Positions 1-9,292 of a stretch of DNA of 48,310 nt are shown here, piece by piece. Numbering within the stretch: position 1 is the first letter of the stretch; the number at the start of each line of letters is the position of its first letter. A model generated the notes under the pieces. The model was not told the origin of the DNA. It saw nothing but the letters and a program-made list of their open reading frames with translations, and did no database searches. A program made the position numbers and the translations under genes. The stretch comes from Photorhabdus cinerea (GTDB taxonomy: Bacteria; Pseudomonadota; Gammaproteobacteria; Enterobacterales; Enterobacteriaceae): the NCBI RefSeq assembly GCF_011189575.1, contig NZ_PUJW01000027.1, positions 1-48,310 on the forward strand, read 5' to 3'.

Positions 1-150
1 TGCCGGAGAAGCGATGACATGCCGGCGCGCCGGGCGGTTCATTCTGCCCGGGGCAGGTAACCGGGGATAGGACGGTGAGAACCGTTTCTGACGCCCGGGA
101 TTGGCAGGGCACGGGCGGAGGGGGATGTAGAAGGCAGCTTAGCTGCTCCA
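1..150. other. GC-rich, hairpin-rich segment of unknown identity
   Basis: By my count 82 of the first 120 bases are G or C (68%), against clearly AT-rich DNA immediately to the right. The stretch is full of short inverted repeats: CCGGGC/GCCCGG arms around 30-52, CGGT-GAGA-ACCG (a GNRA-type tetraloop hairpin) around 83-94, and GCAGC-TTA-GCTGC around 134-146. All frames are short; the longest I see open from the window edge ends at a stop near 70. It could be the edge of a structured RNA, a group II intron, or a phage or island segment cut by the window boundary. I cannot assign it. Confidence 0.4.
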
Positions 151-477
151 GAGCTCTATTGGATGAGTAAATAACTTAAGCCGGTTACTTCAGTTTATAG
201 AAAATATATAATTAAATTATAAAGTTAACTCATTGTTATGGTTTTCTTCAAAAATATTATCTCGTGAAGTAAGTAACATTGGATATTTCAGTGTTAAAAA
301 TAATTTTTATTATTTCAGCTATATTTGTATTGGTTTTAGAAATAAAATTCGAATGAAGAAACTTTATTTTTCTACCCTATAAGAATAATAATCTTAGTTA
401 TATCATATATGAAATTTTAAAATAGTATATTACTAGGACAGTATTCAACCAATTAAAGTGGGTTTGTTAAATTAACC
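151..477. other. AT-rich intergenic region, no gene seen
   Basis: About 330 bases with strong A/T bias and many stops in every frame. I see no convincing open reading frame, tRNA or terminator. It separates the GC-rich left edge from the remnant of the IS982-type transposase. The outer end of that insertion sequence should lie in the right part of this stretch, but I could not find a convincing terminal inverted repeat partner on the far side (1359-1450). Confidence 0.5.
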
Positions 478-1358
478 TCAGCTTCGTTTAAAAATAGCGA
501 TATCATAATCCCGTAAATTCAAACTCGGTTTTTTAGGTTGGAATGTATAAGCAATTAAGCCAGCGACGATTTCCAATAAAAAAACCGAGCTGACTGCGGT
601 GTCTTGAATGCGCTATCTGAGAAATATTTTTGAGCTGATCCACGACCGTTTCTATCAGAAATCGCCTTCTTAACATCAGTTTATCCCAGAGAGATAACGC
701 TTTTGCCTTCATGTTACTACGGACATGAGTGATTAACGTTATTCCTTCTGCTTCCAGTTCATCGCACAGGGCCTGTGACAAATACCCTTTATCGCCAACA
801 CCCTGTTAACCCTTGTACCAGCGCTTTGACGGGATGACGATCATCTTTATTTCCTGAGGTCAACTTAACCGCCAAAAGTTTACTACAATCATTGATAACC
901 CGATGAAGTTTAAAGCCATAAAACCTGCCTGTACTCGTTTTCCCTCGCTGTGCGACGCCCTCAAATACGCGATGACGGGGAATACGGAGGTTATGGCAAA
1001 CGGCAATATTGGTTGAATCAATAAAAGCGATCCCTTGGGTTTCAGCCTTGCGTGACGAAAAAAAAGCGCATAGAGGAATGAGCGCCCTTTGCTTCAAGGT
1101 TAACATTCGAGTGTAGCTGACCAACCCGGGAAAATCGGCCTTAAGATAGTGTTTAACATGCTAAATATAAAACGTTTTAAAATCACGATAATGACTCATG
1201 TGGAATAAAATGAGGAGCGTCATCACTTCACTGAGAGAAAGGGAAGCTTCGCGGTGACGTTTGAGCAAGCCATTTTCAATTAACTGTTGATGCCAGAGAG
1301 GAATAAATTTTTGGCAAAAGTCATCGACGCAGCAGTAAAGTTCTTCTAAATTAGACAT
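478..1358 (-). pseudogene. IS982-family transposase, broken by one stop and two frameshifts
   Basis: Three open pieces on the minus strand join into one IS982-type transposase. The N-terminal piece (1358 to 1161) has the family start MSNLEELYCCVDDFCQ. An in-frame TAG at 1161-1163 interrupts it, and reading continues in the same frame. The middle piece carries the conserved FIDSTNIAVCHNLRIPRH and GFKLHRVIND segments. A frameshift near 805-815 shifts to the piece containing DKGYLSQALCDELE and LMLRRRFLIETVVDQLKNISQ. A second frameshift lies in a run of seven T (seven A on the plus strand, about 578-584); dropping one base restores the family C-terminus, ending at a TGA at 478-480. Three independent lesions mean the gene is dead. 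Element ends and target duplication were not found. Confidence 0.85.
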
Positions 1359-1574
1359 GTCTGAGGATCTTCACTATTTTGTTTTCTTTAGCAAAAACTT
1401 TGATCGTGCCTCAGGCACTTAGTTCCCTTCTTAAGCAAATCTCAGGTTAAATTAAATAGTAATTCGAGACTCAGTAGTCTGATAAGTTTTTTGTTGATGA
1501 TAGTAGCAGGATTAATGACCATACTATTTAATCCTTAAAGATGACTCTGAATGTACGTACCTCCAATGACATAA

Positions 1575-1605
1575 AATCCTCTGAAGTTATTCGCTACAGA
1601 GGATT
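1575..1605 (-). terminator. Hairpin downstream of pssA
   Basis: A 9-bp perfect stem (AATCCTCTG at 1575-1583, CAGAGGATT at 1597-1605) with a 13-nt loop lies about 30 bases beyond the pssA stop. On the minus strand the 3' arm runs into TTTTATG, as expected for an intrinsic terminator of pssA. A TTTATAA run also follows it on the plus strand, so it may work both ways. Confidence 0.6.
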
Positions 1606-1633
1606 TATAATATCATCGGCTTTATCGATTCAA

Positions 1634-2989
1634 TTACAAGATACGACTAATCAATTTGTCTACCCGGATGCGGCGTAAGCGACGAATAAGTTTACGTACT
1701 TTGACTGGGTAAAGTTGGATACTGTCTAATTCCTGATAATTGCTAATAATCGTAGTGTGAGTACGTATACAGTTCAGTTCTTTTGTGCGCTGTTCTTGCA
1801 TTTCTTCATGAGGATCGTGGATAAGAATTGCATTTTCTAAATCTAGTCCCCAGGCGCGAGGATTAAGATTATTTCCTGTAATCAACTGCCATTGATTATC
1901 CACCCACACACCTTTCAGATGATAACTATTATCGCCATCTTTCCATAACCGTACGGTCAGTTGATCGCTGTCAACATAGTTCTGTAATCTACTGATAAAA
2001 CGGCGCAGATTGATTTCATATAGATATGGCAATGCACCGATAATTTTAAATGGTTCTTCTGGTGGAATATAAAAGTCATTGGCTGTTTTATCGCCGACAA
2101 TAATTTCCACTTGTTTACCCCGACGTAGCAGATGAACAATCAACCGAACAATTACTGCTGGAAGGTTAAAATATGGAGTACAAATAATGAGTTTCTGTTC
2201 TGTACTGGCGATCAGATGGTTAATGGTTTTATTAAGAAGGTTTTTCTTCCCCAAACCAGCAAGTGGAGTGACAGATAACTCATCGTTAGTTGCCTGGTTA
2301 TTAATCTGATAAGTGGTGTGTCGCAGAGAAAAACGAAGTTGACGGATCAGATTTTTAATTTCAGGGCTACGAGGGCGATTTTTACAATCCAGTTTCTGTA
2401 CAGCTTCTGCGGAGAGAATGTAATTATCAACAAACTGTTTCATTGCTTCTGCAAGTTTTGCATTGTGAAGCAAATGGTAGCGGTCATAGCGATATTTATC
2501 ATGTTGGTGGAGATAGACATCATTAATGCTCGCTCCGCTATAAACCACAGTATTGTCAAAGATAAAACCTTTTAAATGTAAAACACCCAATGCCTCACGG
2601 GTATTTACTGGTACACCTAATATTGGAATTTTTATATCAGGATATGCTTCTGCCATAGAGCAATACCAGTCGGCATTCGTTGCCATTGCAGCAGCACCAA
2701 TTCGTCCACGTTGTGCCCGATGCCAGTCAACAAAGACTTTAATATCTAATTCGGGGCGTTTTTGCTTAGCTGCATAAAGTGCATTAAGGATATCTTGCCC
2801 TGCGTTATCATTTTCCAGATAAAGGGAGATGATATAAATATGTTTTTCAGCGTTAGCAATTTCTTCCAGCAGGGTGCTGCGGAACACTTCGGGTTGATAA
2901 AGTGTTTTAACATCAGCAACTGACTGAGGTAGCTTAGGCAGTTGTGCAAGGTGCTGTTGGTGTTTAGCTTGTTTGAATTTAGACAACAT
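1634..2989 (-). CDS. pssA: CDP-diacylglycerol--serine O-phosphatidyltransferase
   Basis: Makes phosphatidylserine from CDP-diacylglycerol and L-serine, the committed step towards phosphatidylethanolamine; the family is a ribosome- and membrane-associated phospholipase-D-type enzyme. The product is close to E. coli PssA along its whole length. Two HKD motifs are visible: H138/K140/D145 in HLKGFIFD and H357/K359/D364 in HLKGVWVD. The basic C-terminus (KVRKLIRRLRRIR) fits membrane or ribosome binding. The open frame extends one codon upstream to a GTG at 2992; I chose the ATG at 2989 because it gives 451 residues, the E. coli length. It stands alone, followed by its own hairpin, next to patZ as in E. 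coli. Confidence 0.96.
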   Translation of the reverse strand: MLSKFKQAKHQQHLAQLPKLPQSVADVKTLYQPEVFRSTLLEEIANAEKHIYIISLYLENDNAGQDILNALYAAKQKRPELDIKVFVDWHRAQRGRIGAAAMATNADWYCSMAEAYPDIKIPILGVPVNTREALGVLHLKGFIFDNTVVYSGASINDVYLHQHDKYRYDRYHLLHNAKLAEAMKQFVDNYILSAEAVQKLDCKNRPRSPEIKNLIRQLRFSLRHTTYQINNQATNDELSVTPLAGLGKKNLLNKTINHLIASTEQKLIICTPYFNLPAVIVRLIVHLLRRGKQVEIIVGDKTANDFYIPPEEPFKIIGALPYLYEINLRRFISRLQNYVDSDQLTVRLWKDGDNSYHLKGVWVDNQWQLITGNNLNPRAWGLDLENAILIHDPHEEMQEQRTKELNCIRTHTTIISNYQELDSIQLYPVKVRKLIRRLRRIRVDKLISRIL

Positions 2990-3152
2990 CACAGTGCGTT
3001 TTTTCTCTTATGTTGGATGGCTGAAATACTACTATATAAAGCAATGAATCAAATGATCTGGCGATAATACCATTAGTCTGGCTAATTGTGAGCATGATTT
3101 GACGCTCTACTCTCTAATGATTCAAGTCTGTGCGATTCATCACGTAGTTGAT

Positions 3153-5795
3153 TTAAAGTTCAAGGGTTAAGTTTACAATACCATCTTCAAATTGAATATC
3201 TATGGTAAATCCCAGTTTCTTAGCGAGTTTTATCATAGTCCGATTTTCTGGCATGGTAATGGCATTGAGGCGTCTTATGCCATGTTCTCGCGTATAATTA
3301 ATAAGTTTTATCATAAGCTGATGCCCAAGGGTAATCCCTTTTAAATCAGAGCGTACTAGCACAGCGAATTCTGCTTCGACATTATCTGGGTCAGCTATGG
3401 CACGGGTAACACCGATAATTTCTGGGTTGTTTTTAGGGTGATGCACGGCAACAAATGCCATTTCACGGTCGTAATCAATTTGAGTCATGTTCGCCAGATC
3501 ATCGTGGGTGAATTCGCTGATTTCACTGAAATAGCGGTAATAGAGATCTTCTCTAGTGACCTGACCGATAAAATCTTTCAGCAATGGTTCATCTTCTGGC
3601 AGAATCGGACGCAGAAGGCATTCTGCACCACTTTTCAGTTTTATGGTTTCTTCTAGTTCGCTTGGATATGGGCGGATAGCTAATCTGGTTCTTGGGTCAC
3701 CCTCTATTGAAGACAATTCCATCGAAACATCCAATAGTGTGAATTCATCTCCAGAAGCTAGTAAAGGATGAATGTCCAATCGTATGATTTGCGGGCAATC
3801 AAGTAATAGATTTGACACTTGAACCAAAAGTCGGCTGAGTACTAGTACATCTAGTGGTTGAGGAGAGCCCCTGAGCTTAATTCTTCTACTTTTAATGGCT
3901 TGAATAACTAAATATCGTGCTAATGCCATATTAAGAGGTGGCAATGCAACCGCTGCCTGTGTTTCCTGTAACCACTCAACACCACCTTCACCTAGCATAA
4001 TCAGTGGGCCAAATACTTCATCTTGTTCTACTGCGATACGCAATTCTTGTGCTCCGGCGCGGTTTGCCATGCTTTGAACTAACAATCCCTGAACTCTTGC
4101 CTGTGGAAAGTTCTGGTTGACTCGTTCGATAATTGCTTGAGCAGAAGCCTTGACTTCATCTGCATTTCGCAAATAGAGCATAACTCCCTGAACTTCTGAT
4201 TTATGTGGGATATCTGGTGAACGTAATTTCAGGGCGACAGGATAACCAATCTGTTGGGCAATACTGACGGCTTCATCACTGTCATGAGCAATCCATGTCG
4301 GAAGTGTATTGAGGCCATAGGCTTCCAGAATAGGTTGAACTTCATGGGTATCTAGACGAAAATTCCTTTGTTCCAGAGCTTGTTGTATGCACTGATGGGC
4401 GCGAGCTGTATTGGCGGTGATATTTGCTGGTAATGCTGGTGTCTCTGTTAATTGTTTCTGGTTGCGACGATATTCCACCATATGCATAAAAGCAGTCACA
4501 GCGCCTTCAGGGGTTCGGTAAGTTGGGATACCGGCTTCACTGAACAAACGGCGGGCTTCTTGTGACGAATATTCACCACACCAGTTGGTAAAGATAGTGA
4601 GCCATTTTCCCCGTGGATGTTGTCGGATTGTTTCAATCACTTTAGTTGCTGTATGAACGCCGGGAGCAATGGCGCTAGGTGAGTGAATAAGTAACAGGGC
4701 ATCATGGTCGTGGCTGTCCAACAACGGTTTTAATGCTGTGATATAACGTTCCACGGTGGAATCATCTCTTAAATCCAGCGGGTTATGTAAAGCGATAGTT
4801 TCTGGTAACTGTGTTTTCAATGCTTTCGTTGTTTCTTCACCTAACGTCGCTAATTTACCGTTCCGGCGGAATAATTCATCCAGCGCCATTGCTGCTGGAG
4901 CTGCGCCATTACTGACGATAAACAGTCGCTCTCCTCGCAAAGGTGACATATAACTTAATGTTTCTACAGCCGAAAACATTTCATGCGTGTCTTGTACCCG
5001 TAATAATCCAGCGCGCTGAATAGCAGCATCATAAGCAGCATCCAGATTTTGTTGCTCACCAAGTAATTTCTGTGCCCGCTTGGTACGACCACTTTTAACC
5101 ACGAGGATCGGTTTATTACGGGAAGCACTCCTGGATGCTGAAAGAAAACGACGGGCATCATGGATATGTTCAAGATAGAGCAAGATGGCGCTGGTTTTAC
5201 TGTCACGAGCCAGAAAATCAAGCAGATGATCAATATCAATATCGACACTATCGCCTAGCGCTATAAAGTAGGAAAATCCGACACCTCTGTATTGTGCCCA
5301 GTCAAGAATGGTATTGGATACTGCTGCGGATTGAGAAATGAAGGCTAACTTCCCTTTGAGTATTGGAACCGGAGAAAAACTGGCGTTCAGTCCTTGCCAG
5401 GGTGCTAATAATCCCAAACTGTTTGGTCCGAGTAATCGGACACTATAGCGTTGGCAACACTGTCTTAGTTCGGCAAATTGGGATTTTGGTGAAGAAAGAA
5501 TAATAACTGTTTTACAACCTCGTTTTCCCAATTGCTCCAGACATTGCAAGTTGCGACTGTGATGAGTACAGATAACAGCCAAGTCGGGTGTAATCGGTAA
5601 TTTATCGATTGAAGGATAGGCTAAAACCCCTTGAACGGAACTTTTATTTGGGGTTATCGGTAGTATTGGCCCGGCAAACCCTCCTGCGAGCAGGTTACGC
5701 ATCATAACTGAACCAGCTCGTTCTGGTTTTTCTGAAGCACCAATTACAGCAATGGATTTAGGGCGTAATAAAGCTTCAAGTCCTCGCTGGCTCAT
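3153..5795 (-). CDS. patZ: Protein lysine acetyltransferase PatZ (Pat)
   Basis: Acetylates lysines of metabolic enzymes, classically acetyl-CoA synthetase, using acetyl-CoA. The 880-residue product has the family layout: an N-terminal CoA-binding Rossmann region (VIGASEKPERAG near residue 17), a middle succinyl-CoA-ligase-like region, an ATP-grasp-like region (roughly 480-690, with GYPVALKLRSPDIPHKS), and a C-terminal GNAT domain (about 720-880, with ENRTMIKLAKKLGF). The first two regions resemble ADP-forming acyl-CoA synthetases and are thought to be regulatory in PatZ. The ATG at 5795 follows AAGGAG at a good distance; a TTG one codon upstream is less likely. tapT lies 67 bases upstream on the same strand, so the two may share a transcript. 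Confidence 0.94.
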   Translation of the reverse strand: MSQRGLEALLRPKSIAVIGASEKPERAGSVMMRNLLAGGFAGPILPITPNKSSVQGVLAYPSIDKLPITPDLAVICTHHSRNLQCLEQLGKRGCKTVIILSSPKSQFAELRQCCQRYSVRLLGPNSLGLLAPWQGLNASFSPVPILKGKLAFISQSAAVSNTILDWAQYRGVGFSYFIALGDSVDIDIDHLLDFLARDSKTSAILLYLEHIHDARRFLSASRSASRNKPILVVKSGRTKRAQKLLGEQQNLDAAYDAAIQRAGLLRVQDTHEMFSAVETLSYMSPLRGERLFIVSNGAAPAAMALDELFRRNGKLATLGEETTKALKTQLPETIALHNPLDLRDDSTVERYITALKPLLDSHDHDALLLIHSPSAIAPGVHTATKVIETIRQHPRGKWLTIFTNWCGEYSSQEARRLFSEAGIPTYRTPEGAVTAFMHMVEYRRNQKQLTETPALPANITANTARAHQCIQQALEQRNFRLDTHEVQPILEAYGLNTLPTWIAHDSDEAVSIAQQIGYPVALKLRSPDIPHKSEVQGVMLYLRNADEVKASAQAIIERVNQNFPQARVQGLLVQSMANRAGAQELRIAVEQDEVFGPLIMLGEGGVEWLQETQAAVALPPLNMALARYLVIQAIKSRRIKLRGSPQPLDVLVLSRLLVQVSNLLLDCPQIIRLDIHPLLASGDEFTLLDVSMELSSIEGDPRTRLAIRPYPSELEETIKLKSGAECLLRPILPEDEPLLKDFIGQVTREDLYYRYFSEISEFTHDDLANMTQIDYDREMAFVAVHHPKNNPEIIGVTRAIADPDNVEAEFAVLVRSDLKGITLGHQLMIKLINYTREHGIRRLNAITMPENRTMIKLAKKLGFTIDIQFEDGIVNLTLEL

Positions 5796-5862
5796 CAAGA
5801 GGCTCCTTAATTAGCGATTAATGTTGACAACTGTAGCGGATTTCTCCAGCAATTGCTGTGAT

Positions 5863-6537
5863 TTACGCTTTTGGATGATGAGGTTTACCTGCCAGATATT
5901 GCTGATGGAAATAGCTAAAATGAGTGAGCAGTTGCTGAGAAGCTGTTATGTCTCCAGCTTGTTCCAGAATGATGGCTGCCACTTCTGCGGTACAGAGTTG
6001 TTCTTCTCTGGCGGACATCCGTAATAAATAATTTGTTTTTGCGGCGCTGTTAACAGATAACAATGGAATATTATCCAGATAAGGACTTTTACGGAAAATT
6101 TTCCTGGCTTCCGGCCATGTACTATCTAACATAATAAATAACGGTGGTTTACTATCAGTAGGAATATGCCGATAAACTTTACGCGGTGGTTGAGCATAGC
6201 TTTCCGGAAATATCAGATAGGGCTGACGAGAAGGATCGTGGATCACAGTCAGCATTTTTGGATCAGGTGTGGTTCTTGACCAAAGAAAAGCTTGCGTATC
6301 AGGAAGAATGTCAGCAATCAGTTTACCCGTGTTACTCGGCTTCATTGGCTCGGTATCAAACATGATAAGACAAAAGCGGCTGGTAGCATTTGCCGGCTTG
6401 ATTGTATCGCACAAGCAGTTTTTTTGTGGCAGCAGACAGTAAGAGCAACGTTCTATACGGCAACCGCGAGCACGAAAGGGACGAGTGGAACGAGCAAGGC
6501 GTTGTTGGCGCAGTTGGAAGACAGCATTATCATTCAT
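5863..6537 (-). CDS. tapT: tRNA-uridine aminocarboxypropyltransferase (DTW domain)
   Basis: Matches E. coli TapT (formerly YfiP), which transfers the 3-amino-3-carboxypropyl group of S-adenosylmethionine to U47 of tRNA to form acp3U. The 224-residue product has the DTW-domain signature DSTW at 138-141. A cysteine cluster (C26, C31, C34, C41, C43) in the N-terminal part may bind metal. It lies upstream of patZ as in E. coli. On its other side, where E. coli has trxC before yfiF, there are only about 140 bases and no thioredoxin gene. The ribosome binding site is weak, so the start is fairly but not fully certain. Confidence 0.9.
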   Translation of the reverse strand: MNDNAVFQLRQQRLARSTRPFRARGCRIERCSYCLLPQKNCLCDTIKPANATSRFCLIMFDTEPMKPSNTGKLIADILPDTQAFLWSRTTPDPKMLTVIHDPSRQPYLIFPESYAQPPRKVYRHIPTDSKPPLFIMLDSTWPEARKIFRKSPYLDNIPLLSVNSAAKTNYLLRMSAREEQLCTAEVAAIILEQAGDITASQQLLTHFSYFHQQYLAGKPHHPKA

Positions 6538-6674
6538 AAATCAGGAACCTGGGTCCTTCAGGTAATAAGGCAAGAAAAAATTGAGGACACATTTTAATGG
6601 ATTGTGGTTGTCAGAGGTAGCTTACTATGCGCACATCAGGTAATCTTCGCGCCATAAAGTAGTTGGAGAAACGA

Positions 6675-7691
6675 ATGAACGATTCATACAGTGGTAAAAA
6701 TGGCAAAGTCAAAGTGATGTATGTCCGTAGTGAGGACAAAAATGACAGCCGCGGTAATAACAAACGTCCGTCGGGTAAAGGGCGCGATCAAGGTCAGCGT
6801 CGTCGGGACAATGAGCGATCATCCCGTTCTCCGCGTGTTACTGAGCGTGAAAGATCGCCCTGGAAAACAGTTTCTCGCCCTGAGAGTGATTCTTTAACGC
6901 CAGAGCATGGCGGTATCAGTGGGAAAAGCCAGATTGATCCAGAGCAGCTTCGTCGTCAGCGCATGGAAGAAACCCGGATTTATGGTGAAAATGCTTGTCA
7001 GGCGATGTTTAAAAACCGTTCTGAGGCGATAGTTCGAGCTTGGTTTGTTGAGTCAGTGACACCACGATTCCGTAATGCTCTAAAATGGATGGCTGCCAAC
7101 CGTAAAGCTTATCATGTTGTGGATGAAGCTGAACTGACGAAAGTATCAGGGACTGAGCATCATGGCGGTGTTTGTTTTCTGATTAAAAAACGCAGTGGTT
7201 TGAATGCGGAGACCTACCTGAAAAGTGCTCCGGCAAAAGACTGTGTTCTGGCTCTTGAAGATGTGGGTAATCCACATAACCTTGGTGCTATTATGCGAAG
7301 CTGTGCGCATTTCGGAGTGCAGGGTGTGATTTTGCAGGATGTGGCTTTGCTAGAATCTGGTGCGGCTATTCGTACAGCGGAGGGTGGTGCTGAACATATT
7401 AAAGGTATTGATGCTGATGGCTTTACCACTATACTGAATAAATTTCGTGAAGCTGGTTACAATATTGTGACAACATCCAGCCATAAAGGCAGCACCAATT
7501 TAGCTAAAGCTGAATTGCCTGAAAAAATGGTTTTGGTACTTGGTCAAGAACGTGATGGCCTGAGTGACAGTGCCTGGGAACATGGTGATATGAGCCTGTT
7601 CGTTGGTGGTACAGGTTTGGTTGAAAGCCTGAATGTTTCTGTTGCAACTGGCATTATGCTGGCTGAATGGTGGCGACAGAATAAAGCCTGA
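6675..7691 (+). CDS. yfiF: TrmH-family tRNA/rRNA methyltransferase YfiF
   Basis: A SpoU/TrmH-type RNA 2'-O-methyltransferase by family; the substrate of YfiF is not established to my knowledge. The first 75 or so residues are hydrophilic and rich in R, K, D and G, as in E. coli YfiF. A substrate-binding segment (IYGENACQAMF) follows, then the SPOUT catalytic domain with the three family motifs: NPHNLGAIMRSC, VLVLGQERDGLS and LNVSVATGIMLAEW. The ATG at 6675 is preceded by GGAG and gives the MNDSYSGKNGKVKVMYVRS start resembling E. coli. A strong hairpin ends the gene. The next gene is emrB, convergent, in place of the E. coli neighbour ung. Confidence 0.92.
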   Translation: MNDSYSGKNGKVKVMYVRSEDKNDSRGNNKRPSGKGRDQGQRRRDNERSSRSPRVTERERSPWKTVSRPESDSLTPEHGGISGKSQIDPEQLRRQRMEETRIYGENACQAMFKNRSEAIVRAWFVESVTPRFRNALKWMAANRKAYHVVDEAELTKVSGTEHHGGVCFLIKKRSGLNAETYLKSAPAKDCVLALEDVGNPHNLGAIMRSCAHFGVQGVILQDVALLESGAAIRTAEGGAEHIKGIDADGFTTILNKFREAGYNIVTTSSHKGSTNLAKAELPEKMVLVLGQERDGLSDSAWEHGDMSLFVGGTGLVESLNVSVATGIMLAEWWRQNKA

Positions 7692-7700
7692 TCGTAAAAG

Positions 7701-7726
7701 CGGGAGCTGTAGTGCTCCCGTTTCGT
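7701..7726 (+). terminator. Bidirectional intrinsic terminator between yfiF and emrB
   Basis: A 7-bp GC-rich stem, CGGGAGC (7701-7707) and GCTCCCG (7714-7720), with a 6-nt loop followed by TTTCGTT. It lies 10 bases after the yfiF stop and 16 bases after the emrB stop of the opposite strand, so it can serve both convergent genes. The preceding AAAA gives a T-run for the minus strand. Confidence 0.8.
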
Positions 7727-7736
7727 TATTTAAGAT

Positions 7737-9278
7737 TCAGTGAGCTCCGCTAATACCTTCTTTACTTCCTTGTGTGAATGGCGGCTTAGCTAGCCAAACA
7801 AGCATGATCAAAATCAGGAATACGCCGGCGGAGAGCCAGAAAATTTCATTTGCTGAAATGATGAGTCCCTGATGGGTAATCTCTTTTGCCAGATAAGCAG
7901 AAATTTGCTGGTTATTCATTCCCAGTGCCGATAGTTGTTGATAGATCTGTTGAGTATCAAAGCTATAAGGATTGATGTATTCAGTAAAATGAGAGTGATG
8001 CATTGATTCGCGCTGAGTCCACATAGTTGTCGTTATTGATGTTCCTATTGACCCAGCCAATGTGCGAATAAAATTCGATAGACTAGATGCAGATGCCACT
8101 CGCTCTGACGGTAAACCGGAAAGGGTGATGGTTGTTAGTGGCATAAAAAAGCAGGCAATAGCAAACCCCTGAATAAATTGAGGCCATGCGGAAGCGGCGA
8201 AATCCATGCCTGGTTCGAATGTATATGCACGCCAGTAATAACAAACAGCGTAAACAATAAAGCTGAATGTTACTATGTAACGCATATCTACTCTATTGCT
8301 GAACTTACCGATTAGCGGGGATATTATCAATGGCAGCAACCCTACGGGTGCAGCGGCAAGACCTGCCCATGTTGCGGTATAGCCAAACACTTCTTGTAAT
8401 AACTGAGGCAACAAAACAATTGTGCCAAAGTAGAGTAGATAGGCCAAACTTAAACAGAAGCAGCCAATAGTAAAATTGCGCTCTTTAAATAGTGACAGGT
8501 CAATAATTGGGTTGTCATCGGTCAATTCCCATACTATCAGGAATATCAATGTGATTACGGCTATCACAGCCAATACAATAACTTCTGTAGAATTAAACCA
8601 GTCTAGGTCTTTTCCTTGATCCAACATGATTTGTAAACAACCCACCCCGATAACCAGCAATAGGAGTCCTATTGTATCGATAGGTTTGATTTCTGTTTGA
8701 GTTTCACGTCCTTTTAGGGTTTGCATAGCAATCAAAATAACTGCGATACCAATAGGAACGTTGATAAAGAAAATCCATCCCCAATGATAGTTATCACTGA
8801 TATAACCCCCCAGGATCGGGCCAAAAATCGGTGCGACAATAATAGTAATTGACCATAATGCCAGCGCCATATTTCCTTTGGCTGGTGGATAATTGTTCAG
8901 TAGTAGGCTTTGTGAAAGAGGAATAAGAGGACCTGCCACTAATCCTTGAATGACCCGGAAGAAGATTAGCATCTCAAGACTGTTGGAAGTACCACATAAC
9001 CAGGAAGATATAGCAAATAAGACTGTTGACCAGATGAATAGCTTAACTTCACCGATGCGCTTTGCCAGCCACCCAGTAATTGGAATTGAAATCGCGTTAG
9101 CAACACCGAAAGAGGTAATTACCCAAATCCCCTGAGAATTTGATGATCCCAGATTACCTGCGATAGTGGGTATTGCCACGTTAGCGATTGTAGAATCCAA
9201 AACTTGCATAAAAGTTGCCAAGGATAACGCAATAGTCATCCATGCAAGTTTAGCGCCTGTAAGTGGCGGTCTTGTCAC
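7737..9278 (-). CDS. emrB: Multidrug efflux MFS transporter, DHA2 family (EmrB)
   Basis: Inner-membrane proton-driven pump that, with EmrA and an outer-membrane channel such as TolC, expels hydrophobic compounds. The 513-residue product has about 14 hydrophobic segments and the DHA2 signatures: MQVLDSTIANVAIP in helix 1 and the motif-A-like GWLAKRIGEVKLF loop. The start is a GTG at 9278 preceded by GGAGG at a good distance. It follows emrA by 14 bases, so the two are cotranscribed, as in E. coli. The usual E. coli downstream neighbour luxS is absent; yfiF faces it instead. Confidence 0.95.
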   Translation of the reverse strand: MTRPPLTGAKLAWMTIALSLATFMQVLDSTIANVAIPTIAGNLGSSNSQGIWVITSFGVANAISIPITGWLAKRIGEVKLFIWSTVLFAISSWLCGTSNSLEMLIFFRVIQGLVAGPLIPLSQSLLLNNYPPAKGNMALALWSITIIVAPIFGPILGGYISDNYHWGWIFFINVPIGIAVILIAMQTLKGRETQTEIKPIDTIGLLLLVIGVGCLQIMLDQGKDLDWFNSTEVIVLAVIAVITLIFLIVWELTDDNPIIDLSLFKERNFTIGCFCLSLAYLLYFGTIVLLPQLLQEVFGYTATWAGLAAAPVGLLPLIISPLIGKFSNRVDMRYIVTFSFIVYAVCYYWRAYTFEPGMDFAASAWPQFIQGFAIACFFMPLTTITLSGLPSERVASASSLSNFIRTLAGSIGTSITTTMWTQRESMHHSHFTEYINPYSFDTQQIYQQLSALGMNNQQISAYLAKEITHQGLIISANEIFWLSAGVFLILIMLVWLAKPPFTQGSKEGISGAH

Positions 9279-9292
9279 TTTGGCCTCCGGTA

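Noticed and set aside
1..480. An rRNA operon near pssA, as in E. coli
   Set aside because: No 16S, 23S or 5S sequence is recognisable; the GC-rich stretch is too short and does not resemble rRNA.
578..584. The seven-T run as a programmed frameshift site in the transposase
   Set aside because: IS982 transposases are made from a single frame, and two further lesions upstream break the same gene, so decay is the simpler reading.
1161..1358. A 65-residue open frame that could be called a separate small protein
   Set aside because: It is the N-terminus of the IS982-type transposase, cut by an in-frame stop; reading past the stop continues the family sequence.
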